Shown here piece after piece: positions 20,940-35,210 of a stretch of 64,000 nucleotides of DNA. The notes beneath the pieces were generated by a model. That model made no database searches. It saw only the letters and a program-made list of their open reading frames with translations, and was not told the origin of the DNA. How positions within the stretch are numbered: position 1 is the stretch's first letter; each line of letters starts with the position of its first letter. The stretch spans positions 1-64,000 of the forward strand of contig NZ_JAUSKL010000058.1 of assembly GCF_030646925.1 (NCBI RefSeq), read 5' to 3'. The translations under genes were made by a program, and so were the position numbers. Source of the stretch: Candidatus Binatus sp. Its GTDB lineage: Bacteria > Desulfobacterota > Binatia > Binatales > Binataceae.

Positions 20940-22208
20940 GTGTCAGCGGACAATCACTTCGAGGAAATCGCGCATCGCGTCGAGTCGCAGTTCGGCGCCG
21001 ACCGCGTGCGCGTTCCGACGGCTCTGGAAGCCAACGCCGCGCGCGTCCTCTTCGAACCGGCCAGCGTCGAGGAGATTTGCGAAGCCGTGCGAATGTGCGA
21101 ATCCGACCGGATTACGCTGGCGGCCGTCGGCGCGATGCGTACCTTGTCGCAAATCCGGCGCGAGCCGGTTGCGCTCGGCATCTCGCTGAAGCGACTCGCG
21201 CGAATCGTCGCCTATGAACCCGACGATATGACGGTTGTCGCAGAGGCCGGCCTCACTATCAGCAATTTCAATGCAGTCGCCGCGCCTTCACGTCAGCGTC
21301 TTCCGGTCGATCCTGCCAGTCCGCAATTGACCACGCTCGGTTCCCTGATCAGCGCGTCGCACGCCGGACCTCTGCGGCTCTCGGAAGGCGCCGCACGCGA
21401 CCTGTTGATCGGGATTCGCTTCGTGGGTCACGGCGGTCGAGTGATTCATGGCGGCGGTCGCGTCGTCAAAAATGTCGCCGGTTATGATTTGATGAAGGTG
21501 ATGGGCGGTGCGTTCGGCACGTTGGGAATAATCACGGAAGCGACGTTCAAGGTGCGGCCGATTCCGCCGGAGTATTGCATCGCGATCGCGCCGTACGATC
21601 GCGCGAATGACGCATTCAGCGCGGCGGCATCGCTGAATTTTGCGCTACCGATGAGCCATCTCGAAGTACTTAGTCCTTCGCTGGCCGCGCGATTCGACGC
21701 GCCGCAAAAATTCCTGCTGGTTGCTGGCTTCTCTGGAACTGCGCAGGAAATCAGCTACCAGGCAGAAAAAATTCGCGAACTGCTCGGCGCCGCGATCGAG
21801 ATTATCGACGATCAACCCGCGCTCGCGCGCTGTGAAACGTTGCGCGATCTTGATTTTGGCTTGAGGCCGCTGGCGGCGCAGATTGCCACTCGCCCCGCGG
21901 GCCTCGAACGCGCGCTCGCGTATTGCGATGCGGAGTTCCGCGCGCATGCAGCCTCGGGTGTCGCGCAAATATTCGTCGAGACCGCGCCATCCTCCGTTGT
22001 GGCGCACAAGATCGTCGCTCGATGGCGCGAGAGTGCACATTCGGAACGCGGTCATCTGCGGATTCTCGCGGCGGCCGAATCGATTCGCGGCGATTTGGAA
22101 ATCTTCGATCTGCCGAATGAAGGCGCGCTCAAGCTGATGCGCCAACTGAAGAGCACGTTCGATCCGGCCGGCATTTTCAATCCCAAATGCTTCGTCGGGG
22201 GAATCTGA
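20940..22208 (+). CDS. glcE: Glycolate oxidase FAD-binding subunit GlcE
   Basis: About 422 residues of a second, shorter FAD-binding protein. It has the cofactor loop SPQLTTLGSLISASHAGPLR, GGRVVKNVAGYDLMKVM and GAFGTLGIITEATFKV, and ends FDPAGIFNPKCF. It is a non-catalytic partner of GlcD in the glycolate oxidase complex. I place the start at GTG 20940, just after the glcD stop; an open frame further upstream overlaps glcD and is not GlcE-like. The stop overlaps the glcF start as TGATG. Confidence 0.9.
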   Translation: MSADNHFEEIAHRVESQFGADRVRVPTALEANAARVLFEPASVEEICEAVRMCESDRITLAAVGAMRTLSQIRREPVALGISLKRLARIVAYEPDDMTVVAEAGLTISNFNAVAAPSRQRLPVDPASPQLTTLGSLISASHAGPLRLSEGAARDLLIGIRFVGHGGRVIHGGGRVVKNVAGYDLMKVMGGAFGTLGIITEATFKVRPIPPEYCIAIAPYDRANDAFSAAASLNFALPMSHLEVLSPSLAARFDAPQKFLLVAGFSGTAQEISYQAEKIRELLGAAIEIIDDQPALARCETLRDLDFGLRPLAAQIATRPAGLERALAYCDAEFRAHAASGVAQIFVETAPSSVVAHKIVARWRESAHSERGHLRILAAAESIRGDLEIFDLPNEGALKLMRQLKSTFDPAGIFNPKCFVGGI

Positions 22209-23497
22209 TGGAAGAACCCCCGACTTCTCACTCGCAGCCCGTGCGGGATGTCTGCGATTACGACTTGCTATTCGACTGCGTGCACTGCGGCCTGTGCGCG
22301 GAGGCGTGCCCGACCTATGTCGCGACGCGGCGCGAGATGGATTCGCCGCGCGGCCGCATCTACCTGATGAAGTCGCTCGCCGAGGGAAAACTGCAACTCG
22401 ACGACGACGCGGTGCGCCATCTCGATTTGTGCCTCGGATGCCGCGGCTGCGAAACGGCCTGTCCTTCCGGTGTTCACTACGGTCAGTTAATCGAAGGTGC
22501 GCGGGCATTCGTCGAACGCAATCATCGCCGCGGCGTTTTCGATCGATTGAAGCGGAGCACAGTCAGCGCGATATTCCCGTACCCATCGCGGATGCGCGCG
22601 GTGCTCGCGCCGCTGATAGTCGTCGATCGTCTCGGATTGAGACCGGCTCTGAGAGCCATCTTGCCGCGCTCGTTCCGCGACTGGCTCGATTTGTTGCCGC
22701 CGCTCGGCGCCCGCCATCCGCTCGCGCCTGACCTTCATGTCGCATCTGCCGATAACGCACCTACGGTCGTCGTGCATCATGGATGCGTCGCGCAGGTGCT
22801 CGCCAATTCCGAGAATTTGAATAGCGAACGGATGCTTGCGGCGGCCGGCTATCGAGTCGAGCATCTGGAAGAAACCGTATGTTGCGGTGCGCTCGATCTT
22901 CATTCGGGCAATTCTGCTCGCGCACTCGAGTTCGCGCGCGCCAATGTTCGCGCATTGAAAGGGTCGGGCGCGGACGCGATCGTCTCGGCGGCCTCGGGCT
23001 GTTCAACCGCGATCGCGGAATACGGCGAATTGCTGAAGCACGATGCCGAACTGGCCGCCGATGCGCGCGCCGTGGCCGGCAAGGTCAAAGATCTGAGCAC
23101 GTTGTTGCTCGCCGCAAAGTGGACGCCGGTGCGCGAATTCAGATGCACCGTCACGTACCATGACGCCTGCCATCTCGCGCATGGACTCGGCATTCGCGAA
23201 GCTCCTCGCAAATTGCTTGCATCGATTCCCGGCGTCAGGCTCGTCGAATTGACTGAGTCCGATCTCTGTTGCGGTTCGGCGGGAAGCTACAACCTGACCG
23301 AACCCGAGATGGCGCGCGAATTGGGCCGGCGCAAAGTGGACAATATAGTTGCGACCGGCGCCGATTACGTAGTTCTCGCGAATCCAGGCTGCGAGTTTCA
23401 AATCGCCGCCGAGCTCAAACGCCGCAACTCGAAGACGCGGGCGATACATCTCGCCGATTTTCTCGCCCTGGTTGCAAACAACGATCGCATCCGATGA
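22208..23497 (+). CDS. glcF: Glycolate oxidase iron-sulfur subunit GlcF
   Basis: The 429-residue protein has two 4Fe-4S ferredoxin motifs (Cys24, 27, 30, 34 and Cys75, 78, 81, 85), followed by two CCG domains with ETVCCGALD and DLCCGSAGSYN. It passes electrons from GlcD to the quinone pool. GGGGGA lies upstream of the ATG at 22208, which overlaps the glcE stop. The stop in turn overlaps the next ATG as ATGA, so glcE, glcF and the following gene are translationally coupled. Confidence 0.93.
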   Translation: MEEPPTSHSQPVRDVCDYDLLFDCVHCGLCAEACPTYVATRREMDSPRGRIYLMKSLAEGKLQLDDDAVRHLDLCLGCRGCETACPSGVHYGQLIEGARAFVERNHRRGVFDRLKRSTVSAIFPYPSRMRAVLAPLIVVDRLGLRPALRAILPRSFRDWLDLLPPLGARHPLAPDLHVASADNAPTVVVHHGCVAQVLANSENLNSERMLAAAGYRVEHLEETVCCGALDLHSGNSARALEFARANVRALKGSGADAIVSAASGCSTAIAEYGELLKHDAELAADARAVAGKVKDLSTLLLAAKWTPVREFRCTVTYHDACHLAHGLGIREAPRKLLASIPGVRLVELTESDLCCGSAGSYNLTEPEMARELGRRKVDNIVATGADYVVLANPGCEFQIAAELKRRNSKTRAIHLADFLALVANNDRIR

Positions 23498-24099
23498 ACG
23501 CCGACGATTACTCAGTCAAACTATATTTCGCGTATACCAGTCCATATAGCTATCTCGCGATTCAGCCCGCCTACGATCTGGAACGATCGCATCGCGTGCG
23601 CGTCCGCTTCATTCCGTACGGAGTGAACATCCGCAAGGTATATGGTCCGCTCGATCGCGCCGACGCCGACCGCCGCAAGGTTCGCTACCTTTATATCGAC
23701 GCACGTCGAATCGCGAAAGAACGCAGATTGATCATCTATCCGCCGAAAAAGATTTACAGCGCGCGGCTCGCATTCTACGGCGGCTTGTTTGCAGAGCATC
23801 ACGGAAAATTCCGCGATTACTCAGATCGCGTGTTCGAGCGATTCTGGAAACACGAACTCGATGTCGAAAGCCGCGACGCCATGTCCGCGATCGTCACCGA
23901 CGTCGGTCTCGACGCCGAGGAATTTCTTCAGTATGCGGATTCGACTGCGCGCGCCGACCTGGATGCGTGCTTCGCCGAGGCCGATCGCGACAAGGTGTTC
24001 GGCGTGCCGACGTTCGTCGTCGATGGCGAGCCATTTTGGGGCGAAGATCGCGTGAATTGGGTGATTCGCAAGCTCGACCAGATGGACCTGCGGCGCTGA
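23494..24099 (+). CDS. DsbA-family protein, HCCA-isomerase/kappa-GST-like
   Basis: The 201-residue protein has a thioredoxin fold with a helical insertion: VKLYFAYTSPYSYLA at the start, and KVFGVPTFVVDGEPFWGEDR near the end. The usual CxxC is replaced by TSPYSY, as in 2-hydroxychromene-2-carboxylate isomerases and kappa glutathione transferases, where the serine activates glutathione. It is coupled to glcF by an ATGA overlap, so it is made with glycolate oxidase, but its role there is unknown. The C-terminal region is shorter than in typical isomerases. Confidence 0.8.
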   Translation: MNADDYSVKLYFAYTSPYSYLAIQPAYDLERSHRVRVRFIPYGVNIRKVYGPLDRADADRRKVRYLYIDARRIAKERRLIIYPPKKIYSARLAFYGGLFAEHHGKFRDYSDRVFERFWKHELDVESRDAMSAIVTDVGLDAEEFLQYADSTARADLDACFAEADRDKVFGVPTFVVDGEPFWGEDRVNWVIRKLDQMDLRR

Positions 24100-24238
24100 A
24101 ATCAGCTCATCCCTGCGCGATCGGGATACGGAATACTCAGTTGCGTTAAGAGCAAATGGACCTTATAGCCATTTCCCGACGGCAGATAGTCATACAGCCG
24201 CTACATGCTATTCCCCGCTATACTCTGTTCCGCCGAAA

Positions 24239-25684
24239 CTATAGTTCCGGACTGGAAGGCAGAAAGGTCTCGCCCATCAGGTACGCATCGACGGCGCGCG
24301 CCGCTTCGCGCCCTTCCCAGATCGCCCACACCACCAAGGATTGTCCGCGCCGCGTATCGCCTGCGGCAAACACTCCGGGCAGGCTCGACATATAATTCTC
24401 GCAAAGCACGTTGCTGCGAGCGTCGAGCGCGAGCCCCAATTGCGAAATGATCGTGGCGGGCTCCGGCCCGAGGAATCCCAGCGCGAGCAGCACGAGGTCG
24501 CATTCGATCTCGAAGTCGCTGCCCGGGATTTGCTCCATGACCATCCGCCCGTTTTCGTTTTTCCAGTTAAGCCGAACGCCGTGGAGCTTTTCTACGACGC
24601 CGTTCTCGCCGGTGAATTTGCTCGTGTTGACACTCCAGTCGCGCTGCACGCCTTCCTCGTGCGAGCTGGATGTGCGCAGAATCATTGGCCAATCGGGCCA
24701 CGGCATCTGCTCGGTACGCCGCTCGGGCGGCATCGGGAGCAACTCAAATTGATGCACGATAAGCGCGCCTTGGCGATTCGACGTGCCGAGGCAATCAGAC
24801 CCGGTATCGCCGCCGCCGAGGATGACGACGCGTTTTCCTTTGGCCGAAATTTCGGACGCAGGATCGAGCGTGTCGCCGAAGTTGCGTTTGTTCTGTTGAG
24901 GAAGGAACTCCATCGCGAAATGGATTCCCTTCAAGTCGCGCCCCGGAATCGGCAGGTCCCGCGGATTGGTCGCGCCCATGGTCAGCACGATCGCATCATG
25001 CTTCGAGCGCAGTTGATCGCCGTGAATGTCGGTTCCGACGCGGCAGCTAGTGACTATCTCGACGCCTTCGCTGACCATTTGCTCGACGCGGCGATTGACT
25101 ATCCACTTTTCGAGTTTGAAATCGGGAATACCGTAAGTGAGTAATCCGCCGACGCGGTCGGAGCGTTCGTAGAGCGTTACCGAATGGCCGGCGCGCGCGA
25201 GTTGCTGGGCGCACGCGAGCCCCGACGGACCTGAACCAACGACCGCGACGCTCTTGCCGGTCCTGCGCGCGGCCGGTTGCGGCGCGATCCATCCTTCGGC
25301 CCAGGCGTGATCGATAATGTTCTTTTCGATCAGCTTGATAGTGACCGGGTCGTTGTTGATGTTGAGGACGCAAGCCTCTTCGCACGGCGCGGGGCAGATG
25401 CGGCCGGTGAACTCGGGGAAATTGTTGGTCGAATGGAGCCGCTCGATCGCCTCGCGCCAGCGGCCGCGATACACCAGGTCGTTCCAATCCGGGATGATGT
25501 TGCCGAGCGGGCAGCCCTTGTGGCAGAAGGGGATCCCGCAATCCATGCATCGGGCGCCCTGCGCGCGCAATTTCTCCTCGGGCATCTTGAGATCGAACTC
25601 GCGCCAGTCGTTCAGGCGTTCGCTCACGGGACGCCGCGACGGCGTTTCGCGCTTGATCTCCATGAAGCCCGTAATCTTGCCCAT
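24239..25684 (-). CDS. gltD: Glutamate synthase small subunit
   Basis: The 481-residue subunit starts [10 protein letters not shown] and carries the N-terminal cysteine clusters that bind two 4Fe-4S centres ([14 protein letters not shown] at 46-59; Cys97, 101, 105). FAD-binding follows at [18 protein letters not shown], then NADPH-binding at [15 protein letters not shown]. It feeds electrons from NADPH to GltB for making two glutamates from glutamine and 2-oxoglutarate. It follows gltB after 50 bases on the same strand. The N-terminal part is intact and the length is normal. Confidence 0.95.
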   Translation of the reverse strand: MGKITGFMEIKRETPSRRPVSERLNDWREFDLKMPEEKLRAQGARCMDCGIPFCHKGCPLGNIIPDWNDLVYRGRWREAIERLHSTNNFPEFTGRICPAPCEEACVLNINNDPVTIKLIEKNIIDHAWAEGWIAPQPAARRTGKSVAVVGSGPSGLACAQQLARAGHSVTLYERSDRVGGLLTYGIPDFKLEKWIVNRRVEQMVSEGVEIVTSCRVGTDIHGDQLRSKHDAIVLTMGATNPRDLPIPGRDLKGIHFAMEFLPQQNKRNFGDTLDPASEISAKGKRVVILGGGDTGSDCLGTSNRQGALIVHQFELLPMPPERRTEQMPWPDWPMILRTSSSHEEGVQRDWSVNTSKFTGENGVVEKLHGVRLNWKNENGRMVMEQIPGSDFEIECDLVLLALGFLGPEPATIISQLGLALDARSNVLCENYMSSLPGVFAAGDTRRGQSLVVWAIWEGREAARAVDAYLMGETFLPSSPEL

Positions 25685-25734
25685 CTAGACCCGCTCTCCC
25701 TGATCGGTTCTGCTAATGTTTCGCTCGCGCATGC

Positions 25735-30290
<4,556 letters not shown>

Positions 30291-30291
<1 letters not shown>

Positions 30292-30854
30292 TATGAACTC
30301 CGTCTCGCATCGGGAAGCGCCGATTTCGCGGAGCCGTGACGATGACGCCGGCCGTTGGACGGCTCCTGCGACTCGCCGTTGGCGTGAACCGCGATCAGCC
30401 CGCGCTCCGTATGCGTTGAAAGCACCACCATCGTTTCGGTCCGCGCCACTCCCTCGATCGAGCGGATCGCGCTGATGAGCCGCTCGAGCGACGAAGTGTT
30501 GTCGGTTTTCACTTTCAGCAGCACGGTGTGCTGGCCGGTGACGTGGTGGCATTCGAGGACGTCGTCGAGCATCGCGACCGCATCTTCGAACAGCGCGATC
30601 GTCTTTGGATGCGCGATCGAGACGCCGATGAACGCGCCGACATCCTTGCCGAGCCGCGTGGCGTCCACCGAGGCGTGGTAGCCGGTGATAATTCCGCAGT
30701 CTTCGAGCTTTTTTACGCGCTCGTTGACCGAAGGCGCGGAGAGCCCGACCTGTTCGCCCAATTTGACGAGCGGAATTCGGCCATGTTCCTGCAGGATATT
30801 GAGAATCTGCAGGTCAATAGCGTCCAGCTCGGGGGAATCTCCGCCGAATTTCAT
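30291..30854 (-). CDS. Lrp/AsnC-family transcriptional regulator
   Basis: The 187-residue protein has the AsnC helix-turn-helix ([18 protein letters not shown], then [14 protein letters not shown]) and the RAM ligand-binding domain ([15 protein letters not shown]). A basic, low-complexity tail of about 25 residues follows and is unusual. The ATG at 30854 has AGAGGA seven bases upstream. It is coupled to gltB by a one-base overlap, so it probably regulates its own operon in response to an amino acid. Lrp controls gltBD in E. coli, though there it is not part of the operon. Confidence 0.9.
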
Positions 30855-30880
30855 AAGGCAATCCTCTTGGGGTAGCGCCG

Positions 30881-30909
30881 AACATAAGACGGGATGCTAT
30901 TCGTGTCAA
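30881..30909 (-). promoter_or_regulatory. Predicted sigma-70-type promoter of the lrp-gltB-gltD operon
   Basis: On the minus strand, a perfect TTGACA (30909-30904) is followed after 17 bases by TATGTT (30886-30881). Transcription would begin near 30874, about 20 bases before the regulator ATG. The rest of 30910-31082 shows no gene. Confidence 0.6.
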
Positions 30910-31082
30910 GGGTTTGTAAGGATAAATGTGCTTTAGAGGATCATTTAGTAAGGTTTGAGATTTGCCCACCGAGTAAGCATCGGCCGAAACCGGCCTCGGG
31001 CATAGGATCGAGAGGCCGTGCAAGCGCATTACCCATTGCAAGCGCACAGCAAATGCCTAAGCACCGGCACTCGCGCAAATCG

Positions 31083-31817
31083 CTATGGTCGAGACACTTC
31101 GCTCGGCGAATAGCCGAGACTGATTGCCAGCATCACTGCAGCCGACGCGAGGATCGCCGGATTCGGCTCGTCGCAAATCAGCTTCGAGAGAACTGTAAGA
31201 TGCTGCGCGACGGTCCTTGCGTCGTTGTCGCGGGCGCATCCGAGTGAATCGGGATCGAAGATCGCATCGATCAGCGGATTTGGATCGTATCCGGATTCGG
31301 CGAGCGCCTCGCGCACTGCCACGCGCCAGAACTCGCGCGGCTCGATACGGTCGAAGTCGGTGAGCCAATAGATTCGCGCGCGAAATTTCGGCAGCAACTC
31401 GCGGTATCGCGCATTCGCTTCGAGATGCGGCGCGACCTCCTGCGACGCGAGGAAATCGTCCACCGTGCCGATGCCTCCATACACGCCCCGCGAACCTTGC
31501 GCTGGTTCGAGTGTGATGACGCGATCATCATCACCGTCGCCGACGCGCTCGATACCAAGCGGATAGAGGCGGCAGGCAAGCGGACGTCCGCGATGCAGGC
31601 CGCATCGCACGCCGTCGAGCGCGACGCATCCACGGTGATCGATGAATTTGAGAATCGAGCCGCGCCGAATCGTGTAGCGCGCGATCGCCTCGCCGGTGGT
31701 GATTTGCATCGCGCGCGCGATTCGCAGCACGTCGTACGGCGAAATCGTGATCACCTTGTCATGGCAGCATCGCCCGCAGGCGTTGCAAGCATACGAGAAT
31801 GCGCTATTACGGTTCAT
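31083..31817 (-). CDS. YkgJ-family cysteine-cluster protein
   Basis: The 244-residue protein has the metal-binding pattern of the YkgJ/Fli B-like cluster family: FSYACNACGRCCHDKVITI near the start, then GCVALDGVRCGLHRGRPLACRLYPLG. The eight or so cysteines probably bind zinc or an iron-sulfur cluster. Homologs are annotated only by domain and the biological role is unknown. The ATG is at 31817, 42 bases from the divergent HicB-like gene. The C-terminal half is less conserved-looking and has no clear motif. Confidence 0.8.
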   Translation of the reverse strand: MNRNSAFSYACNACGRCCHDKVITISPYDVLRIARAMQITTGEAIARYTIRRGSILKFIDHRGCVALDGVRCGLHRGRPLACRLYPLGIERVGDGDDDRVITLEPAQGSRGVYGGIGTVDDFLASQEVAPHLEANARYRELLPKFRARIYWLTDFDRIEPREFWRVAVREALAESGYDPNPLIDAIFDPDSLGCARDNDARTVAQHLTVLSKLICDEPNPAILASAAVMLAISLGYSPSEVSRP

Positions 31818-31859
31818 GGTCGCGTCCGGCTATAGTACATTCAGGCGCCGATCAGACCC

Positions 31860-32126
31860 ATGCAGATATCGTTGGAATTCAGACTCCCGGCCCGCGTCAG
31901 GAAGAAGGGCAAGTGGTTCATCTCGTCATGCGACTCTTTGGACCTGCACTCGCAGGGGCAAACGCGCGAGCAGGCTGAGATCAATCTGCGTGACGCGCTA
32001 GCGACGTTTCTAACCAGTTGCTACCAGCGCGGGACTTTGGATGCCGTGATCCGGGAAGCCCGTTTTGTTCCAGTTGCTTCAACCGCTACGCAAGGTGCCC
32101 CTCCGGCAGCCCTCCGCTCGGGATGA
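31860..32126 (+). CDS. Orphan HicB-like protein with repeat-derived end
   Basis: The 88-residue protein has the HicB-type partial RNase H fold: two strands (ISLEFRLPARVRKKGKWFIS), CDSLDLHSQGQTREQAEINL and a final helix. No hicA toxin is adjacent. The last ten or so codons and the stop lie inside the intergenic hairpin repeat at 32096-32137, so the natural C-terminus has probably been replaced. Such solo HicB-like proteins are common; antitoxin activity is not shown. Confidence 0.6.
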   Translation: MQISLEFRLPARVRKKGKWFISSCDSLDLHSQGQTREQAEINLRDALATFLTSCYQRGTLDAVIREARFVPVASTATQGAPPAALRSG

Positions 32127-32137
32127 CGGAGGGGGCA
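32096..32137. repeat. Dispersed hairpin repeat, copy 3
   Basis: TGCCCC and GGGGCA at the ends and TCCG...CGGA inside form a two-part hairpin around CTCGGGATGA. The same core, CTCCGCTCGGGATG, recurs at 60470-60510 and a variant at 2811-2840. It supplies the stop codon of the HicB-like gene. Confidence 0.6.
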
Positions 32138-32261
32138 GCTAAGAATCGGGCGGACTCTTGCTCCGCACGCGCAAGGGGCGCTACTCAAGAGAGACCAGCC
32201 CGGAGCGCGCGATCAATCAACCGCATCGACCCCGACTGGCGCGATCGACGGAGAGTGCTCG

Positions 32262-33452
32262 ATGGATTTCACATGGTCTGCTGAACAAGATGCGTATCGG
32301 ATGCAGGTGCGCAATTGGCTCGAAGAAAACCGTCCGCGATCGCTCGGCCCGCGCGGCGAGGATCCCGATGCGAGCGGCGATGAGGAAAACTGGCAGCGGC
32401 TGAAGACGTGGCACAAAAAGCTCTACGCCGCGGGATGGGCCGGCCTCACCTGGCCCAAGGAATACGGCGGGCGCGGCGCGACGTTCATCGAGCAGTTGAT
32501 CTTCAACCAGGAACTGGGGCGCCTCAACCTGCCGATGGGATGCAACGTGCTGGGCGTGATCATGAGCGGGCCCGCGCTGATGCAGTGGGGTACCGACGAG
32601 CAGAAAAAGCGCTACCTGCAGCCGATTCTCGCGGGCGACGAAATCTGGTGCGAGGGCATGTCGGAGCCGGGCGCGGGCTCGGACCTCGCGTCGATTCAGT
32701 GCCGCGCCGAGTTGAAAGGTGACGAGTTTATCGTCAACGGGCAGAAGGTCTGGACGACGACCGCGCATCGCTCGCACTTCTGCCAGTTGTTCGTGCGGAC
32801 CGACCCCGAAGCGCCGAAGCATAAGGGGATGAGCGCGCTGATCGTCGATATGCACAGCCCGGGCGTGACCGTGCGTCCGCTCAAGCAGATCACCGGCGAA
32901 TCGGAATTCAACGAGATTTTTTTCGAAGACGCGCGCGTGCCGAAAGAAAATTTGCTCGGCCCGATCAACATGGGATGGCAGGTGCTGGTCGCGACGCTGA
33001 TGCATGAGCGATTCGGTATCGGCGAGACGCTCGGCGGCACCGAGCAAGTGCTGCAGCAACTCGTGCAGATCGCCAGGGCGGCGCAGGTCAACGGACGGCC
33101 TGCGATCGAAGACAAGGACATCCGCCAGCAGATCGCGCAGTTCGCGATCGAAACGACCGCCAAGAAATACAACGGGCTCCGCAGTCTGTCGAAGCGCCTC
33201 AAGGGGCAACAGCCCGGACCGGAGGCCTCGATCTCGAAGCTGCTTTCGACTGACCTCGGTCAACGGATGACGAAGTTTGTCACGCGGCTGCTGGGCGGCT
33301 ACGCGATGCTGGAGCGGCGCTCGCCGTTCGCGCCGGACGGCGACTGGATGCGGCGAATCCTTGCGTCGGAATCGATGACGATCGCGGGCGGCACCTCGCC
33401 GGTGCAGAAAAACATGATCGGCGAGCGAATCCTGCAACTGCCCAAAGGCTGA
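32262..33452 (+). CDS. Acyl-CoA dehydrogenase
   Basis: The 396-residue flavoenzyme has the three ACAD domains. Visible features are WAGLTWPKEYGG, the FAD-binding EGMSEPGAGSDLAS and VNGQKVWTTTAH, LVATLMHERFGIG, and the C-terminal GGYAMLERR and GGTSPVQKNMIGERIL. The C-terminal loop has SPVQ where medium-chain enzymes carry the catalytic TNE glutamate, so it belongs to the long-chain/branched or steroid side-chain type (FadE17-like) whose base lies elsewhere. The substrate is unknown. The start is ATG 32262, and a strong terminator follows. Confidence 0.9.
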   Translation: MDFTWSAEQDAYRMQVRNWLEENRPRSLGPRGEDPDASGDEENWQRLKTWHKKLYAAGWAGLTWPKEYGGRGATFIEQLIFNQELGRLNLPMGCNVLGVIMSGPALMQWGTDEQKKRYLQPILAGDEIWCEGMSEPGAGSDLASIQCRAELKGDEFIVNGQKVWTTTAHRSHFCQLFVRTDPEAPKHKGMSALIVDMHSPGVTVRPLKQITGESEFNEIFFEDARVPKENLLGPINMGWQVLVATLMHERFGIGETLGGTEQVLQQLVQIARAAQVNGRPAIEDKDIRQQIAQFAIETTAKKYNGLRSLSKRLKGQQPGPEASISKLLSTDLGQRMTKFVTRLLGGYAMLERRSPFAPDGDWMRRILASESMTIAGGTSPVQKNMIGERILQLPKG

Positions 33453-33474
33453 TATTTCGGCCAGTTGAATGTTT

Positions 33475-33503
33475 AAGAGGCGGTCCGGCGGGCCGCCTCT
33501 TTA
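33475..33503 (+). terminator. Rho-independent terminator after the acyl-CoA dehydrogenase
   Basis: AAGAGGCGG (33475-33483) and CCGCCTCTT (33493-33501) make a perfect nine-pair stem with a nine-base loop, followed by a short T run. It ends the ACAD gene 22 bases after its stop. Confidence 0.75.
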
Positions 33504-33603
33504 AGTTTCGCAAGTTTTTTGCTCGGTACGGGTTGTATTTTGCATTCTTTTTGGGCAGTTGTTTGCCAACCAAGCAAAGACTGCGACCCTGGAGATTGCG
33601 ACG

Positions 33604-34941
33604 ATGACCCTTGCCAAATTCCGATCGCGCGTCAATTCGGTATTGCTCACGACTGGAGGCTATCTCGCTCTAGCCTCGCCCGCGGGCGCCGAAACCACCG
33701 CCGCGCCGACTATCGACGGCGCCGATACCGCGTGGCTGCTGGTTTCATCCGCGCTCGTGCTGATGATGACGATTCCGGGGCTCGCGCTCTTTTACGGCGG
33801 ATTGGTGCGGCGTAAAAACGTGCTCTCGACCCTGATCCAGAGTTTCATACTGGTGGCGGTCGTATCGATCCAATGGGTGCTGTTCGGCTACAGCCTGGCG
33901 TTCGCACCGGGAACCGCGATCGTCGGCGGCCTCCAGTGGATCGGTCTGATGAACGTCAGCGCCGCGACGCCGTATGCGGATTACTCCGCCACCGTGCCGC
34001 ACCAGGCGTACATGATCTATCAATGCATGTTCGCCGTGATCACGCCGGCATTGATCACCGGCGCAATCGCGGAGCGGATGTCGTTCAAAGGATTTCTGGT
34101 CTTCAGCATTCTCTGGGTCACGTTCATTTACGATCCGCTGGCGCATTGGGTGTGGGGCGTCGGCGGATGGATTCGGCAGATGGGCGTGCTCGATTTCGCG
34201 GGCGGTACCGTCGTACATATTTCATCGGGCGTCGCGGCGCTCGCGGCTGCCTTGGCGATCGGTCCGCGGCGGGGCTACGGGCATGAGCCGATGCGTCCGC
34301 ACAATCTCACCATGGCGGTGACCGGCGCGGGACTGCTGTGGGTCGGATGGTTCGGCTTCAATGCCGGCAGTTCGTTGGCTGCCAACGGCCTCGCGGTGTC
34401 GGCCTTCGTCGCGACGCATCTCGGCGCTGCGTCGGCCACCATCTCGTGGCTCGCGATCGAGTGGTGGGTCGGCGGACGACCTACACTGCTCGGCGCGGCG
34501 AGCGGCGCGGTGGCGGGCCTGGTCGCGATCACGCCGGCCTCGGGATACGTCGGGCCGATGCCGGCAATCGTGATCGGCGGCGCGGCGGGACTGTTATGCT
34601 TCGGCGCGGTGCGAATGAAACAGCGATTTCATTATGACGACGCGCTCGACGTCGTCGGCGTTCACGCGATCGGCGGAATCTGGGGCGCGCTCGCAACCGG
34701 TCTGTTCGCCAGCGTTTTGGTCAATTCGGCGGGCGCCAACGGCCTCTTTTTCGGCAATCCGCGCCTGCTGATGGTGCAAGCGATCGCGGTCGTCGCGACG
34801 ATAGTGTTTTCCTTCGTCGGAAGCACGGTGCTGCTGAAAGTCACCGATGCGCTGGTGGGAATCCGCGTGATCGACGAAGACGAGGAGATGGGCCTCGATC
34901 TAAGCCAGCACGAAGAGAGCGGCTACGCCTTCGAGGGATAG
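33604..34941 (+). CDS. amt: Ammonium transporter Amt
   Basis: The 445-residue membrane protein starts with a signal-like segment (LTTGGYLALASPAGAE) and has about 11 helices. The Amt hallmarks are GLALFYGGLVRRKNVLS, FAGGTVVHISSG, WFGFNAGSS, and the DVVGVHAIGGIWGA helix with one of the twin pore histidines. It brings ammonium or ammonia into the cell. No glnK/glnB gene, its usual partner, is adjacent. The ATG is at 33604. The supply of ammonium fits gltBD at 24-30 kb. Confidence 0.95.
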   Translation: MTLAKFRSRVNSVLLTTGGYLALASPAGAETTAAPTIDGADTAWLLVSSALVLMMTIPGLALFYGGLVRRKNVLSTLIQSFILVAVVSIQWVLFGYSLAFAPGTAIVGGLQWIGLMNVSAATPYADYSATVPHQAYMIYQCMFAVITPALITGAIAERMSFKGFLVFSILWVTFIYDPLAHWVWGVGGWIRQMGVLDFAGGTVVHISSGVAALAAALAIGPRRGYGHEPMRPHNLTMAVTGAGLLWVGWFGFNAGSSLAANGLAVSAFVATHLGAASATISWLAIEWWVGGRPTLLGAASGAVAGLVAITPASGYVGPMPAIVIGGAAGLLCFGAVRMKQRFHYDDALDVVGVHAIGGIWGALATGLFASVLVNSAGANGLFFGNPRLLMVQAIAVVATIVFSFVGSTVLLKVTDALVGIRVIDEDEEMGLDLSQHEESGYAFEG

Positions 34942-34964
34942 ATTTGTTCGCAACGGCGCTGGCG

Positions 34965-35210
34965 CTAGCGCTGCATCGCCTGGAAAATGAACGGGCCCGC
35001 CTCGGCCATGATCTCGCCGACGATTTCGCCGAGCGGCTTGCTCGGCATCGCGAGCTTTTCGGTCAACGAGGTCATGACCCGCAAGTAGTGTTGCTTCATC
35101 TCGCCGCTGATGGTTTCGAGCCTTACTTGCTCCATCACCACGATGAAGCGGCGATGCATTTCGACAATTTCGATATCGGTGGGGTCGGTGAACTTCTTGT
35201 CGCGCGCCAT
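34965..35210 (-). CDS. Hypothetical 81-residue protein
   Basis: I do not recognise this protein. From ATG 35210 it reads MARDKKFTDPTDIEIVEMHR and onward, is mostly helical by composition, and ends FIFQAMQR. It has regular heptad-like hydrophobics and no cysteine or membrane segment. The frame is open upstream to 35456, but that portion has shadow-like composition. It lies between amt (convergent) and the divergent AsmA gene. Coding potential is supported by the codon pattern only. Confidence 0.55.
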   Translation of the reverse strand: MARDKKFTDPTDIEIVEMHRRFIVVMEQVRLETISGEMKQHYLRVMTSLTEKLAMPSKPLGEIVGEIMAEAGPFIFQAMQR

